Assembly: GCA_000697665.1 (NCBI GenBank)
Contig: KL197709.1
Span: 2,216,538 to 2,280,537 of the forward strand
DNA: 64,000 nt
Direction: 5' to 3'
Source of the DNA: Jaapia argillacea MUCL 33604
Taxonomy: Eukaryota > Basidiomycota > Agaricomycetes > Jaapiales > Jaapiaceae
Shown here piece by piece: positions 36,675-47,659 of the stretch (positions within the stretch are counted from its first letter, which is position 1; each line of letters starts with the position of its first letter). The notes under the pieces were generated by a model. It ran no database searches and had not been told where the DNA came from. It was given only the letters and a program-made list of their open reading frames with translations. The position numbers and the translations under genes are program-made.

Positions 36675-37300
36675 GGGGGTCTGGTTAGGGTTCCATCCCC
36701 ATTCCCTTTTATCTTGGTATGTAGTCCCAAACCGCATTGCGAAAGTCTACAAACCTCCATAATTTCTCGACCTTCTTAGTGACCCGCCCGTCTTCGGGGA
36801 ATTTCGTGGGCATATATCTTCCACCATTGATTGGAATCTCTATCGCGTTAGGGATGGGCATTTGTCCATGCTAGTCATGATAATCGTCGCCTACCCTTCC
36901 TCGTCCTTTCGCGCATGTATTCCCCAATGACAGACATTGCTACGTCACCATCGATTCGCATCTTACTCATATCCCGACCCCTGGCGCAGAATCATTGTCA
37001 ACAGTCATCTCCAACCAGTCGACCCACATTCTTCTCCGAAGCTCCTAAAGCATTGGTCTTTCGTACACCCAGATCTTTGATATCTCCCTCACCTAAACTT
37101 AAAGCTTATCAATCTCGTCTTGCCGCATCAGCCGTGCGGGAGCGAGAGTTTCATTGAAGATGACTCTGTTGAGGGGTCTCCTTGCATGTACCCTGAACTC
37201 CACACAACGATGGCCAGGGTATAAAATGGCTGCTCTTCTTGGCAGCCACCACTCGCTTCACCTCTTTCACCAATTCTCTGGGTCTTGACCAACTTTGACG
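36675..37300 (+). promoter_or_regulatory. Intergenic region with the TATA box of the aldo-keto reductase
   Basis: TATAAAA at 37220-37226 lies 75-81 bp upstream of the aldo-keto reductase ATG. An open frame of 80 codons at 36915-37157 (plus) has a Ser/Pro/Arg composition but no family signature and is not called a gene. Nothing else was seen in these 626 bp. Confidence 0.45.
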
Positions 37301-38949
37301 ATGTCTACCCCCGCCACCGAAAGCAAGAACATGCAGTACGGTGAGTCTCGTCCCCCATGGTGCTAACATCTCCTTTCTAAGTGTCTAACTCCTCGGGTGC
37401 GCTAGTTCGCCTGGGTAGCTCAGGTCTGAAAATATCCAAGATAATCCTTGGGACAATGCAATACGGAACTCCCACTTGGCAAGACTGGGTTCTTGAAGAA
37501 GAAGAGGCTCTGCAGCACATCAAGGCGGCGTACGATCTGGGTATTCAGACCTTCGACACTTCCAACGTTGGTGGTGAATTACCTTGCTTCTTTCGCGGAC
37601 ATAACTTCCCTTCGGCAGGTCTACTCTAATGGTCTCTCGGAGAAGATCCTAGGGAAGGCTATCAAACAATACAACCTGCCAAGAGAAGAAATAGTCGTCA
37701 TGACCAAGGTGATTCGGCGCACCATGGTTGTCTTCAACCACGAATTGACTCGTTCCAAGGTGTACTTCCCTGTCTCGACGACGGACCCTTCGAGCCAAGC
37801 TTATAAACACCCCAATCCTACCGAACTAGGATTCGTGAATCAGCATGGCTTAAGTCGGAAACATATATTCGACTCCATCAAGAAGAGCCTGGAGAGGTTG
37901 GGCTTGGAGTACCTCGATTTGTTGCAATGTTTGTGCCAAATGGTTGATGTTTTCATCTTCACTTACTAACTGTGTAACGTTGCCGCACCAGGCCATAGGT
38001 TTGACTACAACACGCCCATCGAAGAGACGGTCTGTGCAAATTCTCCTTGTCCCATTCTCTGCTCGATTAGAAACTAATTCATATACCTCTATAGATGCAA
38101 GCTCTTCACGATGTCGTGAAAGCTGGCTATGTGCGATACATAGGCATGAGCTCTTGCTGGGCGTATCAATGTATGTACTTCCACCCGTTCCTCCCTCCAT
38201 TATCTTACCATCACCACTGATCACAAAAATTATTATAGTTCATGCAATGCAAAACTATGCCACCACGAACAAGCTCACTCCGTTCATTTCTATGCAAAAC
38301 CAATATTCGTTAATTTACCGAGAGGAGGAGAGGGAGATGATGCCCACGCTCAAGGTAGTGTTCGCTTCTCTCGCTATTGATTCACTGACAGATGTTTCTC
38401 GGTTTGTTGTAGCTGTTCGGTGTTGGCGCTATCCCGTGGTCCTCGCTCGCTCGAGGTTTACTCTCGAGGCCTGTTCAAGGAGAGAAGACGAGGAGGGGTG
38501 AGACAGATCAGTAGGTTCTCCAGTTCTCAAAACCCTCGTAGTGACTCTCATGCTATCTTCAGGTACTTGAACAATAATTACTCCATCGAGGGTGCTACCG
38601 GGGAGATCATTAGTCGGTTTGTGGTTCGCTATTCAGATATCAAAGAAGTCGCTGAGTCCCATTCTACAGTGTGGAGGAGATCTCCAAGAAGAAAGGTGTC
38701 AGCATGGCTCAAGTCGCGATCGCTTGGCTTCTCTCAAAAGATGGTGCGCATCCTTGGTCGGCTCTCAATTTTCTACTGACCTCGCACGTCTTTTCCCAAC
38801 ACCTAGGTGTCTCCGCGCCAATTGTGGGTACGACTCGTCTCGACAACCTTCGAGACATCGTTGGTGCGATCCATGTCAGCCTCACCAACGAAGAGGTGCT
38901 GTACTTAGAGGATGCCTACGTGCCTCAGGCTATTAATGGGCATTCTTGA
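37301..38949 (+). CDS. Aldo-keto reductase, fungal aryl-alcohol dehydrogenase type
   Basis: NADPH-dependent reductase of the AKR superfamily. The ATG at 37301 starts a tiny exon (MSTPATESKNMQY) joined to VRLGSSGLKISKIILGTMQY. Further blocks are HIKAAYDLGIQTFDTSN, then VYSNGLSEKILGKAIKQYN (catalytic Tyr), GLSRKHIFDSIKKSLERLGL, HRFDYNTPIEET, VRYIGMSSCWAYQ, FISMQNQYSLIYREEEREMM and PWSSLARGLLSRP. The last exons are VEEISKKKGVSMAQVAIAWL and APIVGTTRLDNLRDIVGAIH. About nine exons, stop at 38949. Its 3' exons have been copied as fragments to 39.9 kb and 50.3-50.6 kb, so it is the source of, or a sibling to, island debris. Confidence 0.9.
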
Positions 38950-39074
38950 GTGACAAGATTTAGAGTGGGCCACTATTGTCGAATGGTATATTGTATATTG
39001 TACATTCATTAGTCGGAATGGATCTATGCTTAGCAAATAGTACAGGGAAGATTAGACGACAATCGTTCCGTGCG

Positions 39075-39652
39075 CTATTCAGTCGGTGGTGCAGAAGGTG
39101 GCGTATCGACCAACTCATCAGAATAAAGACCGTAATCCATGTCCATGTACCACCTCGGTGGTTTCTTGTATCCCAACATCTCCCCAATTACTTTCCATAT
39201 TTCGGCTGGAATTGGCTTCTTGGTTGGGTCGACCATGTCATAATTGGACTGGAAAACCCACAATACGCCCCCACCCACCTCCCACACTTGTTCGATGGGG
39301 GCTTTCACCTCAAACACTCCATCCAACTTCCTCCAGACATTGGACCAAGTTGGCAGCCACAGTATTTCACCGTTGGCGTCGCGCGCGACGAGGTTGTGTT
39401 CGGTCGCCAAGGGAAGGATAATCGTTTTGTTGAGGGGATAACCCTGATACATGATCGGAGGCCGGTTTGACTCCGATGGAATGAGCTCGGGAGGTAATTC
39501 TTTCAATGGTCTGAGGCGAAGCAAACGAGCCGAGTCCTGAGAATCATAACTGTATGAGTTCGATAGTGGTGGAGAGGCGTACGCGTACGGCGACCAACCT
39601 GTGGCGCCAACGGTTTATTCCTGCGTCTGCATCTAGTTCGGTCGAATGTTTC
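39075..39652 (-). CDS. Orphan family copy A (subfamily 1)
   Basis: First copy of the KNPPKWYLDM family. The main exon (39536-39075) begins DSARLLRLRPLKELPPELIP and ends with GYKKPPRWYMDMDYGLYS plus a short Ser/Pro tail. An upstream exon ending at 39599 (intron 39598-39537) reads RCRRRNKPLAPQ, which aligns with the first exon of other copies (RAxCxxRxGPxxPx), but I find no in-frame ATG there, so the 5' end is either altered or lies further upstream. Convergent with the aldo-keto reductase (stops 126 bp apart). It is the most diverged full-length copy. Function unknown. Confidence 0.6.
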
Positions 39653-39817
39653 ATGGACCCCATAATTTACAGGTTATTTTCAAGACCCGTACTGCGTAGC
39701 GGTCGTGTTTATGGCGTTCTTGTCACGCCGTCACGTGTGCGACACATCGCGACCGTGACAAATTTGGAACATCCACTGCACTGGATCACCGCGAACTGGC
39801 TCCTAACTGGATCAGCA

Positions 39818-39880
39818 AGGCTACCAAGCAACCAATTGACCGTGCTGTATGCAAGCCCACGGATAGAATCCTGTATCCCT
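39818..39880 (+). pseudogene. Orphan family first-exon remnant (subfamily 1)
   Basis: The reading KATKQPIDRAVCKP on the plus strand aligns with the first exon of copy F (MVAKQPIERAACKP). There is no start codon and no second exon. It runs directly into an aldo-keto reductase fragment at 39905, so this is a chimeric scrap left by duplication and deletion. Confidence 0.6.
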
Positions 39881-39904
39881 CGGTTCGCTGCTGTATCAAC
39901 CGAG

Positions 39905-40018
39905 GCCAACTCTGGGTATGACTTGCCTCAACAACCTTCGAGACATCGTTGGCGCGATCCATGTCAGTCTTCCAGACGAAGAAGTGCACTATTAGAGGAA
40001 GTCTACGTACCTTAGGTC
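39905..40018 (+). pseudogene. Aldo-keto reductase last-exon fragment 1
   Basis: About 115 bp matching 38818-38933 of the aldo-keto reductase gene closely at the DNA level (shared CAACCTTCGAGACATCGTTG and neighbouring bases). Small indels break the frame. It lies convergent to copy B exactly as the intact reductase lies convergent to copy A. Confidence 0.75.
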
Positions 40019-40200
40019 ATCGAACGGCAAAGCTAGGAGACTGTTCCTTCAGTGATGAGAGGTGGGTAAGCCTACATATGGGAGAATGGCGTTGAGTTCA
40101 AGTGAAGCTACGAAAAGTACATCCATTGGCCATGATGCGATCCACAAACACTACATGTACAGTTGATCATGAAGGAACATAAGGATACACATTCAGTAAA

Positions 40201-41067
40201 TTAACAGCCCCACACGGCGGTACCGTAGGGATCATCGTCAGGATAAATAGGACCCGGGTCACTACCACATATGTATGTCCGTCGAAAAACCTCTTTTTGC
40301 CTCTGAAATATGCAAACTTTTGACAGTAAATGACACTTTGTGGGCGAACCGGAGCATTTTTTGGCCTCTTGTTTTGACCAAAAACCTTCTATTTCACCAT
40401 TCTATGGCATCTAGCATCGGTACGAGGTGTTACCCTGGTGAATCGCGAAATAGCCCTCTGAAATATGCCTCTGAAATATGCTATCGGACGGATGGACATA
40501 TTCGGTAGTGACCCGGGTCCTGGATAAATGCCATAACCCATGTCGAGATACCACTTTGGCGGATTCTTATACCCTAGCCTCTTCCCAACCACTTGCCACA
40601 TTTCCGGAGGGACGGGTGTTTTGGTCGGGTCCACCATGTCGTAGTTGCTCTATACAACCCACAAGACACCCCCACGGACTTCCCACACCTGCGCGAGCTC
40701 AGCTCTCCGCGTGAACTCTCCATCCAACTTCCCCCAAGATTTCTCCCAGGTTGTCAGCCACAATATTTCACCCTGCTGGTCGCGATCCACTAGGTTATGC
40801 TCCGTGGCGAAAGGTAGGATTATAGTCTGGTTGGCGGGATACCCCTGCCACATGATGGGGGGTCGGTTTGAACCCGAAGGAATCAGCTCGGGAGGCAATT
40901 CTTTCAAAGGTCTGAGCTTCATTAATCGAGCAACGATCTGCAGAGCAACGCCATCAGTGAGAATGCGGTCCAGTGAACCGAAGGGGCAGAAGACAACGAA
41001 CTTGCGGGTCCAGTGGTCCGACCCTAGGCTTGCATGCGGTACGTTCAATCGGTTGTTTGGCACCCAT
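40201..41067 (-). pseudogene. Orphan family copy B (subfamily 1), with a stop and a transposon insertion
   Basis: The first exon starts at 41067 (MGAKQPIERTACKPRVGPLD then PQ), followed by an intron with GTTCGT donor and GCAG acceptor, then IVARLMKLRPLKELPPELIP. The frame has one TAG at about 40650 where copy F has CAG (WVVQSNYD), and the C-terminal codons are split by a 273-bp TIR element (40249-40521). Beyond the element the original end, DDDPYGTAVWGC and TAA at 40201, is still present. It is the inverted counterpart of copy F and is very similar to it, so inactivation looks recent. Confidence 0.75.
40249..40521. mobile_element. 273-bp MITE-like element with perfect 18-bp TIRs and 8-bp target duplication
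   Basis: The ends are AGGACCCGGGTCACTACC and its exact reverse complement; the similarity continues imperfectly for about 15 more bases. It is flanked by GGATAAAT at 40241-40248 and again at 40522-40529, and copy F has this octamer once at the matching place. No coding capacity. The interior holds three copies of CTCTGAAATATGC. The 8-bp target duplication suggests the hAT superfamily, although the tip is not the usual CAGGG/TAGGG. No second copy was noticed in this window. Confidence 0.8.
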
Positions 41068-41506
41068 TCAGAAAGTTGGAAGCTGTGTAACCAGAGCTTC
41101 ACAGTGAAGCCGTCTTCAAGGGGCACATCCTAAAAGACGCACCGAAATCCAACCGAAATCAAATATCATCATGCTTTCGCTTCCGCCGGCGCATCGACCC
41201 TTGAGGCATGTCACGGCTGCACGTGGACGACGCGACGCGACGGTCACAATGCAGTTGCAACGAGGCTTTCCCCATCACGCTTACGCCGTCACCCCTTCAT
41301 CGTTTCTCGTTTGCTGTCGTACCATGTATCATTGATACGTGGTAGCTTAAGTTGAGTCGGAGAAGGATTTCAAGGAAGGTGGTTGAGCAAGTGGTAGACT
41401 TGCACGATACAAAGGCTGCTGGGACTTAACTTTGCTGGCTTGGCAGTCTCCGGATTGCAACGGAGGATAATATTGAATCGAGAGTTGCAGAGACATGGAG
41501 AATACA
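41068..41506. repeat. Cassette spacer between copies B and C, inverted copy at 49.25-49.61 kb
   Basis: Parts of this stretch reappear reverse-complemented between copies E and F, for example the block containing GGTTGAGCAAGTGGTAGAC (about 41380-41400) against 49355-49375, and the CGTGGACGACGCGACGCGAC block (about 41222-41242) against 49523-49545. It is the promoter side of copy B and the 3' side of copy C. No separate gene was seen. Confidence 0.6.
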
Positions 41507-42128
41507 TCAACTGGAAGATGTCGAATTAGGCTCCCCGGTTGGACGGGTGGCTGAAATCGTCGAAGGTGCAGTGCGGCGGCGATGCAGAGGATAAATTCCC
41601 CTGCGCATGTCAAGATACCACTTGGGCGGATTTTTATAGCCAAGCGCCTTGCCAAATGCCTGCCGCACTTCCTGCGGCACAGGCTTCTTCGTGGGGTCAA
41701 CCATATCGTAGTTGTTCTGCACAACCCATAACGCGCCGCCAGAGACCTCCCACACCTGAATGAGTTCAGCCCCTACATCGAACTCGGTATCCAACTTGTT
41801 CCATATTTTCCCATGTCTGCAACCACTCTATTTTGCCATTGTCGTAACGATCGACAAGGTTGTGTTCTATGGCATAATCACGAACGATGGTTTCGTGCAT
41901 GGGATAGCCCTGGTGCATGAGGGGTGGATGATTGGTTTCAGAAGGGATTAACTCTGGGGGCAGGGTCGCCAGGGGTCGGAGCTTGCGTAACAGTTCATAG
42001 GCCTGAAATTGTGAGTAAACCAATGAGCAAAGAAGGGAATTGACTTGGGAACCCACCTCGGGACGCATAGGTCCTTCCCTGCGTACACATTTAGCTCGGT
42101 TCCATCGTTTGGGGAATGTACTGGTCAT
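41507..42128 (-). pseudogene. Orphan family copy C (subfamily 2), frameshifted
   Basis: The start at 42128 gives MTSTFPKRWNRAKCVRREGP, then a 54-bp intron, then AYELLRKLRPLATLPPELIP. After WLQTWEN, the equivalent of ATATTTGG reads ATATGG, a 2-bp loss that shifts the frame. The downstream frame (DTEFDVGAELIQVWEVSGGA to GYKNPPKWYLDMRRGIYP) is otherwise well kept. Together with B it forms a cassette that is the inverted copy of E-F. A single break in a well-kept sequence suggests recent loss, or an assembly error. Confidence 0.7.
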
Positions 42129-42693
42129 CACCGATAGTGTGAAGGAGAGAAAGAGAATTAACGCGTAGGAATCGAGTGTGGCTGCTAATAAATAGGACCA
42201 CAGTGTGGCAAGGAAGGTGGTTCAGCTGGTGGCGTCCAGCACGAGGAGACGGGAAGACGAGGATTTCGTTCAGGTAATGGGATCAAATGATCCGAGACTT
42301 CGACGACGGTGCCCTACTGGTACTTGCCGTGTCTGAGCATGCTTGCTCAGACTCGAAGCCAGACCCTACGATGCACCCAAGTCAATCACAAGGATGAATC
42401 GAGAGAAGAATTTGTGTGGGAGTGAAATGCGTACGCGTCTTTGGTCTCCACCAAGTCTCCACTGCACATCATAATGGTCAACCAGTATGGTTTGGATTCA
42501 GAGTCTAGTGAAGAAGTTGACCCCGACATATTCATGCCCTAATTCATCTGCAGACGGGCGGTGGATTCCCCGGAAGCCAATGGAAGTGTCGGATGAAGAT
42601 GCTGATGAATGCTACTGGTGTGTTTATAATAGCTATTGATTGGGACGCCCGCAGTCTCAAACCTCGAAGTAACTTCGAGCCCGAGCGACGATG
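42129..42693. other. Intergenic region with a short perfect hairpin
   Basis: Lies between copy C and the methyltransferase start. A perfect inverted repeat, GTCTGAGCA and TGCTCAGAC with a 4-base loop, is at 42331-42352. It could be a protein-binding palindrome or chance. No gene was recognised in these 565 bp. Confidence 0.35.
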
Positions 42694-43971
42694 AATAGCT
42701 TTGCACAATCAACATTTTCTGCAGAGAACTACAAGGCATATCGTCCAAGGGTGAGTCAATCATGCACACTATCGTCTCTGTAATCCCGCTCATGCCAATC
42801 GGCAGTATCCCGAACGATTATTTACTGATATCTTGGAATACCACGATTCCCATGGGGGCGGACGAGAATCTGCCCTTGATCTGGGATGTGGACCCGTTCG
42901 TGATCCACATTCTACGAGCACTATTGAACTCATTTCACCTTCTCCTCATCACAACAGGGGACGGTCACGGAACCACTCACTGCTTTCTTCGACAAAGTCG
43001 CGGGCGTGGACCCCAGCCAAGGCATGCTAGATGTGGCTTCAAAATCAGCCAAAACTTTGACATTGGAAGGAAAGTCATTGGAATATCTCGTGGGATCTGC
43101 CGAAGACATTCCAGCCTGTGATAGTTCCGTTGACTTGATCACATCGGGAACCTCTGGTGAGGAGGATTCGGTATACTAAACTCGCCAGGCACACTGATGT
43201 CGCGATATTCTGAATCGTGTAGCCCATTGGTTTCCGGCGAACTGGTGGACAAACGCGGCGCGAGTCCTTCGTCCTGGCGGAACCGTAGCTGTATTCGCGT
43301 ATGGAACGCCATTCGTGCGGTCCCACATGCACCCTGAAGCAGCGAAGATTACCAAAAAAGCCTGGAGCTGGAGGACTGCTCCGGAACTGGCCCCATACAT
43401 ACAGTGCGCTGATCTTTTTTGAGTTCTGACCCAAGCTTGACCTTGTGTAGGGAGAGCGGCAACATCGCAGAGCGCTTGTTCGATGATCTACCCCTGGCCG
43501 ATCCGACTAGTGGGGAGTGGGGACTTGTAGAACGGCGCGTTTGGAACAAGGACGGGGACGATGAGAACCAGGAGCCATACATGACGGCTCAGCCAACTCT
43601 ATCGAGCTGGGTGAGACTTTTATCATTATGATAGCCTCGAAGCTCACCAGTATTCAATGATGGATAAACAGAGAACTAGATTTGCTACGTGAGTATTCGT
43701 AGACGGGTCACCTATTTTGTTGCTAAGCAGGAACTTAAGCGTAAGCCCCGTATTCCGTTGGCGAGAAGCCAATCCGTGAGTATTGGGTTTCGCATTGGGG
43801 AGTAGCGCGGTTCTGTACTGACCCTCGTTCACTGTCAGTGACAAAGTGGGAACCGATGAGGACCCTCTGGAGAGATGTATTAAAGAGTTGAAGGAGATGA
43901 CTGAGTGGTCCGATGACCAGGTTATAGAGATTGGCATGTCGTTTACGCTGATAACGGTGAAGCGTCTGTAA
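42694..43971 (+). CDS. Crg1-like SAM-dependent methyltransferase (trans-aconitate methyltransferase type)
   Basis: Class I methyltransferase. Exon 1 starts with the ATG at about 42691-42694 (MNSFAQSTFSAENYKAYRPR) and joins in phase to YPERLFTDILEYHD. Motif I (ALDLGCGP then GTVTEPLTAFFDKVAGVDPS) is rebuilt across an intron. Later blocks are SLEYLVGSAEDIPACDSSVD, LITSGTSAHWF, AARVLRPGGTVAVFAYGTPF and FDDLPLADPTSGEWGLVERR. The last exon is DKVGTDEDPLERCIKELKEM and ends TLITVKRL at 43971. Two short exons near 43670-43740 are unresolved. The family methylates small carboxylic acids or drugs such as cantharidin in yeast. It sits inside the duplication island but is single-copy here. Confidence 0.82.
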
Positions 43972-44202
43972 CGTGTATAGTCCAATTGATTTGATGACTC
44001 GATGGGGATATACTGGGAGGAATGTGCATGAATGCATCGTAACGTAATCGAAAACAAGCATCCCGACTTCGTTCTCATGATCCATACATGAAGTGGCATT
44101 GAGCCGACCCATGGGCCGCCAAGTGTGTCTACAATACTAACAATGACAGTAAGAGTTGCTGCTCCCAACGGACAAAAACAGAATCTAACAAACGCACTAT
44201 CA

Positions 44203-46308
44203 TCACGATTCGAACTTCCCTCTCTCAACCCCATGGTTCTCAACGACCTTATCCATAGCATCCAACCAAATCTCAACTTCCGTCCCAGGCAACGCACCAC
44301 CCTTTCCCTTCTTCCTACCACCACCACCATTGCCGCTGGTCACTCCATTCACACCATGATGGTGATGCGTCGAAGGATTCGGACTAGTAAATCCGATTCC
44401 GATGCCAATGTACCGAGCATGTGCTAGGACTGGGAGACGGCGCAGAGATCGACCCGACATTCCTTGATCCTATATCATAGATCACAAGCAAAACAAATTG
44501 AACAAGAAACCGCGAAGAGTGGTGAACATGACATACCCGACATCTCTCAGCCAATCTCAATAGTCTCTGCCCAACCTCTGCACACCGGGCTTTCCGCTGA
44601 AGTTCCAACTTCACCTGCGCACTCACTTGATCTACTTCTATGGAAGCACTTGAGACATCAAACTTGGTTTCACCCAAGAGGGTGGTACTCTCCAGTCGGT
44701 CCAGTTTGGCCTCCAGGGGCGGCAAAGAAGCCGAGTGCTGTCGATTTACCTCTGCTTCTCTCAAAGATGGTACATCCTGTGCAGAGAATGAATTGAACCG
44801 AACCATCGAGCCAGAAGCGTACGAAGAGGAAACATACTATGGGCCTGACAATCCCCTTGTTGACCAACTCCACTAAGCAACTGCGTAGTATTTGATAAAC
44901 AGCTTCGGGGGGCGGGAGGTCGATGTATTGAATGATATCTGCTCTGTCGACGAATGCGGAGTCTAGTCAAGGCAGAAAAGGAGACGAAGTGAACAGTTAA
45001 TCACGAGGGTCAATATATGCGTATAATATCGACGAAGCTGTACATACCGATGGCTTTTGCTAAATTACTTGTGGACATTACGAGTACATTCTTGCGATGC
45101 TTCAGTTTGTCAAGCTGGGTCAGGAGCGCGTTTACCACCTAAATTTAAGGGGTCAAAAGTTAGCACCACCGCCCGTGTGTATAAAATGATAAACAAAGGG
45201 AACCCACCCGTAACGCGTCAGAAGGTTCTGTGCCAGCCATCGCACCAGCCCGAGCAGCCGTCAGCGACTCCACCTCATCGATGAGCACGACGACGAAAGT
45301 CTCTTCATCATCGACCATCTCCATCACGCTCGCAAATAATTTTTGCACGAGTTTTCCCGATTCTGAGAACCAGCGGGAGAAGAGAGAATGGGAGTTGATT
45401 TCTAGGAGGCGTGTATGGGGATAGCTGAGATTCGAGTCAAGAGAAAGAGGCGCATATAGTCCAGTTCCGATGGTGCAATGGAGCATATAGTCAGGTTTAA
45501 TGCATAAATAATGAGTAGGATCATATTTCGTGTAAGTATGAAAAGAAATTGAGTAGCGGCAGCTACTTACCGGTGTGAAAGGCGAATAGAAAGTTTCTGA
45601 GCAAGGGCGCGGCATAGCGAGGTTTTACCTGTGCCAGGAGGTCCATGCAGGAGGACCACTCTGTTCCATGAGACGACATTGACTGAAAGGAAACTATGAC
45701 GTTAGTAACCAGCACGTTTCATCGAGCATAAACTCACAGTCGACATCGGCATCACTAAAAACCACAGTCGCATAGATATAATCCAGAAGCTTCAGCTTGA
45801 TATCATCCGGGAAAACCAGGCTGTCCCAAAGGCCCTCCCAATCCCTGCTAGGCAGCTCACAAACGCTCGCTGCCATAACTTCCTCACCTTCGCTTCCCCT
45901 CCCGCTACTATACTCCTCAAACGCATCTGAGCCACTCGGCTGGTACACGTGTATCTGCAGAGCGCATTGCTCGATGGGGAGCGAAGGTGAGAGCGCCAGG
46001 GAAGGAGAGTTCGATTCTGATGCGATGATTTGCTCGATGGAGGACGCTAGTACCGAATTTGTTTCCCAGCCTGAGAGGGTGGAGGGGAGGAAGATACGAC
46101 TGAGAGAGGACGTCAGGTAGGAGTGGACCAGGTTTCGGATTGTGTCGAAACGTGCGGTTGCAGATTGGGAGACTCGGACTTCAACTGAACGACAAATTAG
46201 CAGTATTTTCGAGTGAGGTAGCGGTGAGAACGTACTGTGCACCGGCCACATGGTAGCGGGCTGCTCAGCTTTTACAGCGGCCATAGTTATGTCGGACACA
46301 GAGGACAT
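44203..46308 (-). CDS. PCH2: Pachytene checkpoint AAA+ ATPase Pch2/TRIP13
   Basis: Remodels HORMA-domain proteins in meiosis and the spindle checkpoint. The ATG at 46308 gives [20 protein letters not shown]. The N-terminal adaptor region ends with [20 protein letters not shown] and [20 protein letters not shown]. Walker A is [15 protein letters not shown] (about 45630), followed by [20 protein letters not shown] (substrate loop). Walker B is [11 protein letters not shown] and sensor 1 is near [31 protein letters not shown] and [13 protein letters not shown] then [12 protein letters not shown] complete the lid. Six or so exons, stop at 44203. A Gly/His-rich insert in the C-terminal part ([18 protein letters not shown]) is unusual. 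Confidence 0.93.
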
Positions 46309-46507
46309 TTGAAGGATCACCAGCTAGCAGAGGGTGGATGGCTGGTGGCACGCGACTGCAACGCGTCCTGCAATCGATCGAAAATTGGTCAAACAACGCG
46401 TAAACAAGCCAGCCACGTGTCCTCATTTACAAAGCAGCCTTCAACTTGTCAAGTTGCACGGTTACCATCCAGTTCGACAAAGTCAACACATCTATTATCT
46501 ATTTGCC

Positions 46508-47163
46508 ATGGCCGACCCAGGAAAATCTGTGGAATGTGCAGATTGTCAAACAAATCCACCCGATTCGACATCTGGACTCACCGACAAACCTGTCGAGCGT
46601 CCCGCCGACACAGCCGCATCAATCGTTCCGAAACCTCATGATCCTCTCGATGCTTCGACATTTGTACCCCCTTCCCCCATTCCTGGCCCTAGCATAACGA
46701 TTGAATTCTGTGACAGAGTGAGTTTCCTCCTTTCCTGCTACTTCATTGAAACAATATTTCATCCCCGCAGTGTCGATGGTACGTCTGTCGCCACACAGGT
46801 TTGCTACGAAAGGCCTAAGTTTCTGTACTTCCAGGTTGCACCGCGCAACGTGGGTATCAACAGAACTCTTCCTAACCTTCCCACCTCCCACCATCCAATC
46901 CATCTCACTCGTCCCTCGAAACGCCGAAGAGACAGCGGGAAGGTTCAGGGTATGGCTCTTCACGCCTCAAGAAGACCCCGTCTTGATGTGGGACAGAAAG
47001 ATCGAAAGTGGTTTCCCAGAGCTGAAAGTACTCGTGAGTGTCTTGGGTGAACCTGACCTTAGTTAAACCCTCTCTAAAAAACGGATGGTTGTCGATCCAG
47101 AAACAACGCATACGGGATCGTCTCCAACCTGGAAAGTCGCTGGGTCACTCCGATAAGAAGTGA
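46508..47163 (+). CDS. Selenoprotein-W-like (Rdx/SelWTH) protein with CxxC
   Basis: Thioredoxin-like Rdx family, non-selenocysteine form. Exons join in frame: ...SITIEFCDR, then CRW, then LHRATWVSTELFLTFPPPTI, then after an intron ending TCCAG the tail KQRIRDRLQPGKSLGHSDKK. The redox motif is CDRC at the end of exon 1 and start of exon 2. GRFRVWLFTPQEDPVLMWDR and GFPELKVLKQ are classic family blocks. The first 50 or so residues are a Pro-rich, probably disordered extension. The start at 46508 is 199 bp from the divergent PCH2 start. Confidence 0.87.
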
Positions 47164-47659
47164 CAATTGGAGAGTTTGCCGATCTCTTGAGATATCGCTA
47201 CACGACTGGCGGTGTACAGAATTCGAAAGAAGTTGATCCCCTTGTACTTGTATCCGCCCATTGTCGACACAGCTGAATGGATCCCTCATGCAGCCTAGAT
47301 CGATCCATATCTGTTTCCGCTTCCAAACTCGCGCCAACAAGAACGGGAATCCATGCAGATCTCCATCAGATGAGAGACGTTGAACCGCTCGTTCTGTAAC
47401 TTGACTAGCACTGTCGCTGGCTATAAGTGGCACAGACGATAGTTGACATGATGCTAAGTATGTGTACTGTGGTTATGAGACCTCGAGATAAGTGCATACG
47501 CTTTCCACCCGTCTGCTGGGCTTCACTTCTCGTTGACCGGTGCGTTTCGAATTTGAAGGACAAGGTCGGGGTGGCTCCCCCAAGGCCGAAGCTTCAGCAA
47601 TCGAGCAATGACCTGTACAACAGCATGGAACATGGCTGTCATTCGATGAGGCCTGTCGA
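47164..47659 (-). pseudogene. Mostly empty stretch with a subfamily 1 second-exon scrap
   Basis: At 47581-47615 on the minus strand an acceptor-like CAG is followed by VIARLLKLRPW, the start of the second exon of subfamily 1 genes (IVARLLNLRPL in copy F). The reading then diverges. Its place just downstream of copy D mirrors B downstream of C, so it is the leftover of the second gene of a third cassette. The rest of this stretch, next to the Rdx gene, shows nothing. Confidence 0.55.

Noticed and set aside
36915-37157. Open frame of 80 codons (MTDIATSPSIRI...)
   Set aside because: Short, Ser/Pro-rich, no conserved motif, and located in the promoter region of the aldo-keto reductase.
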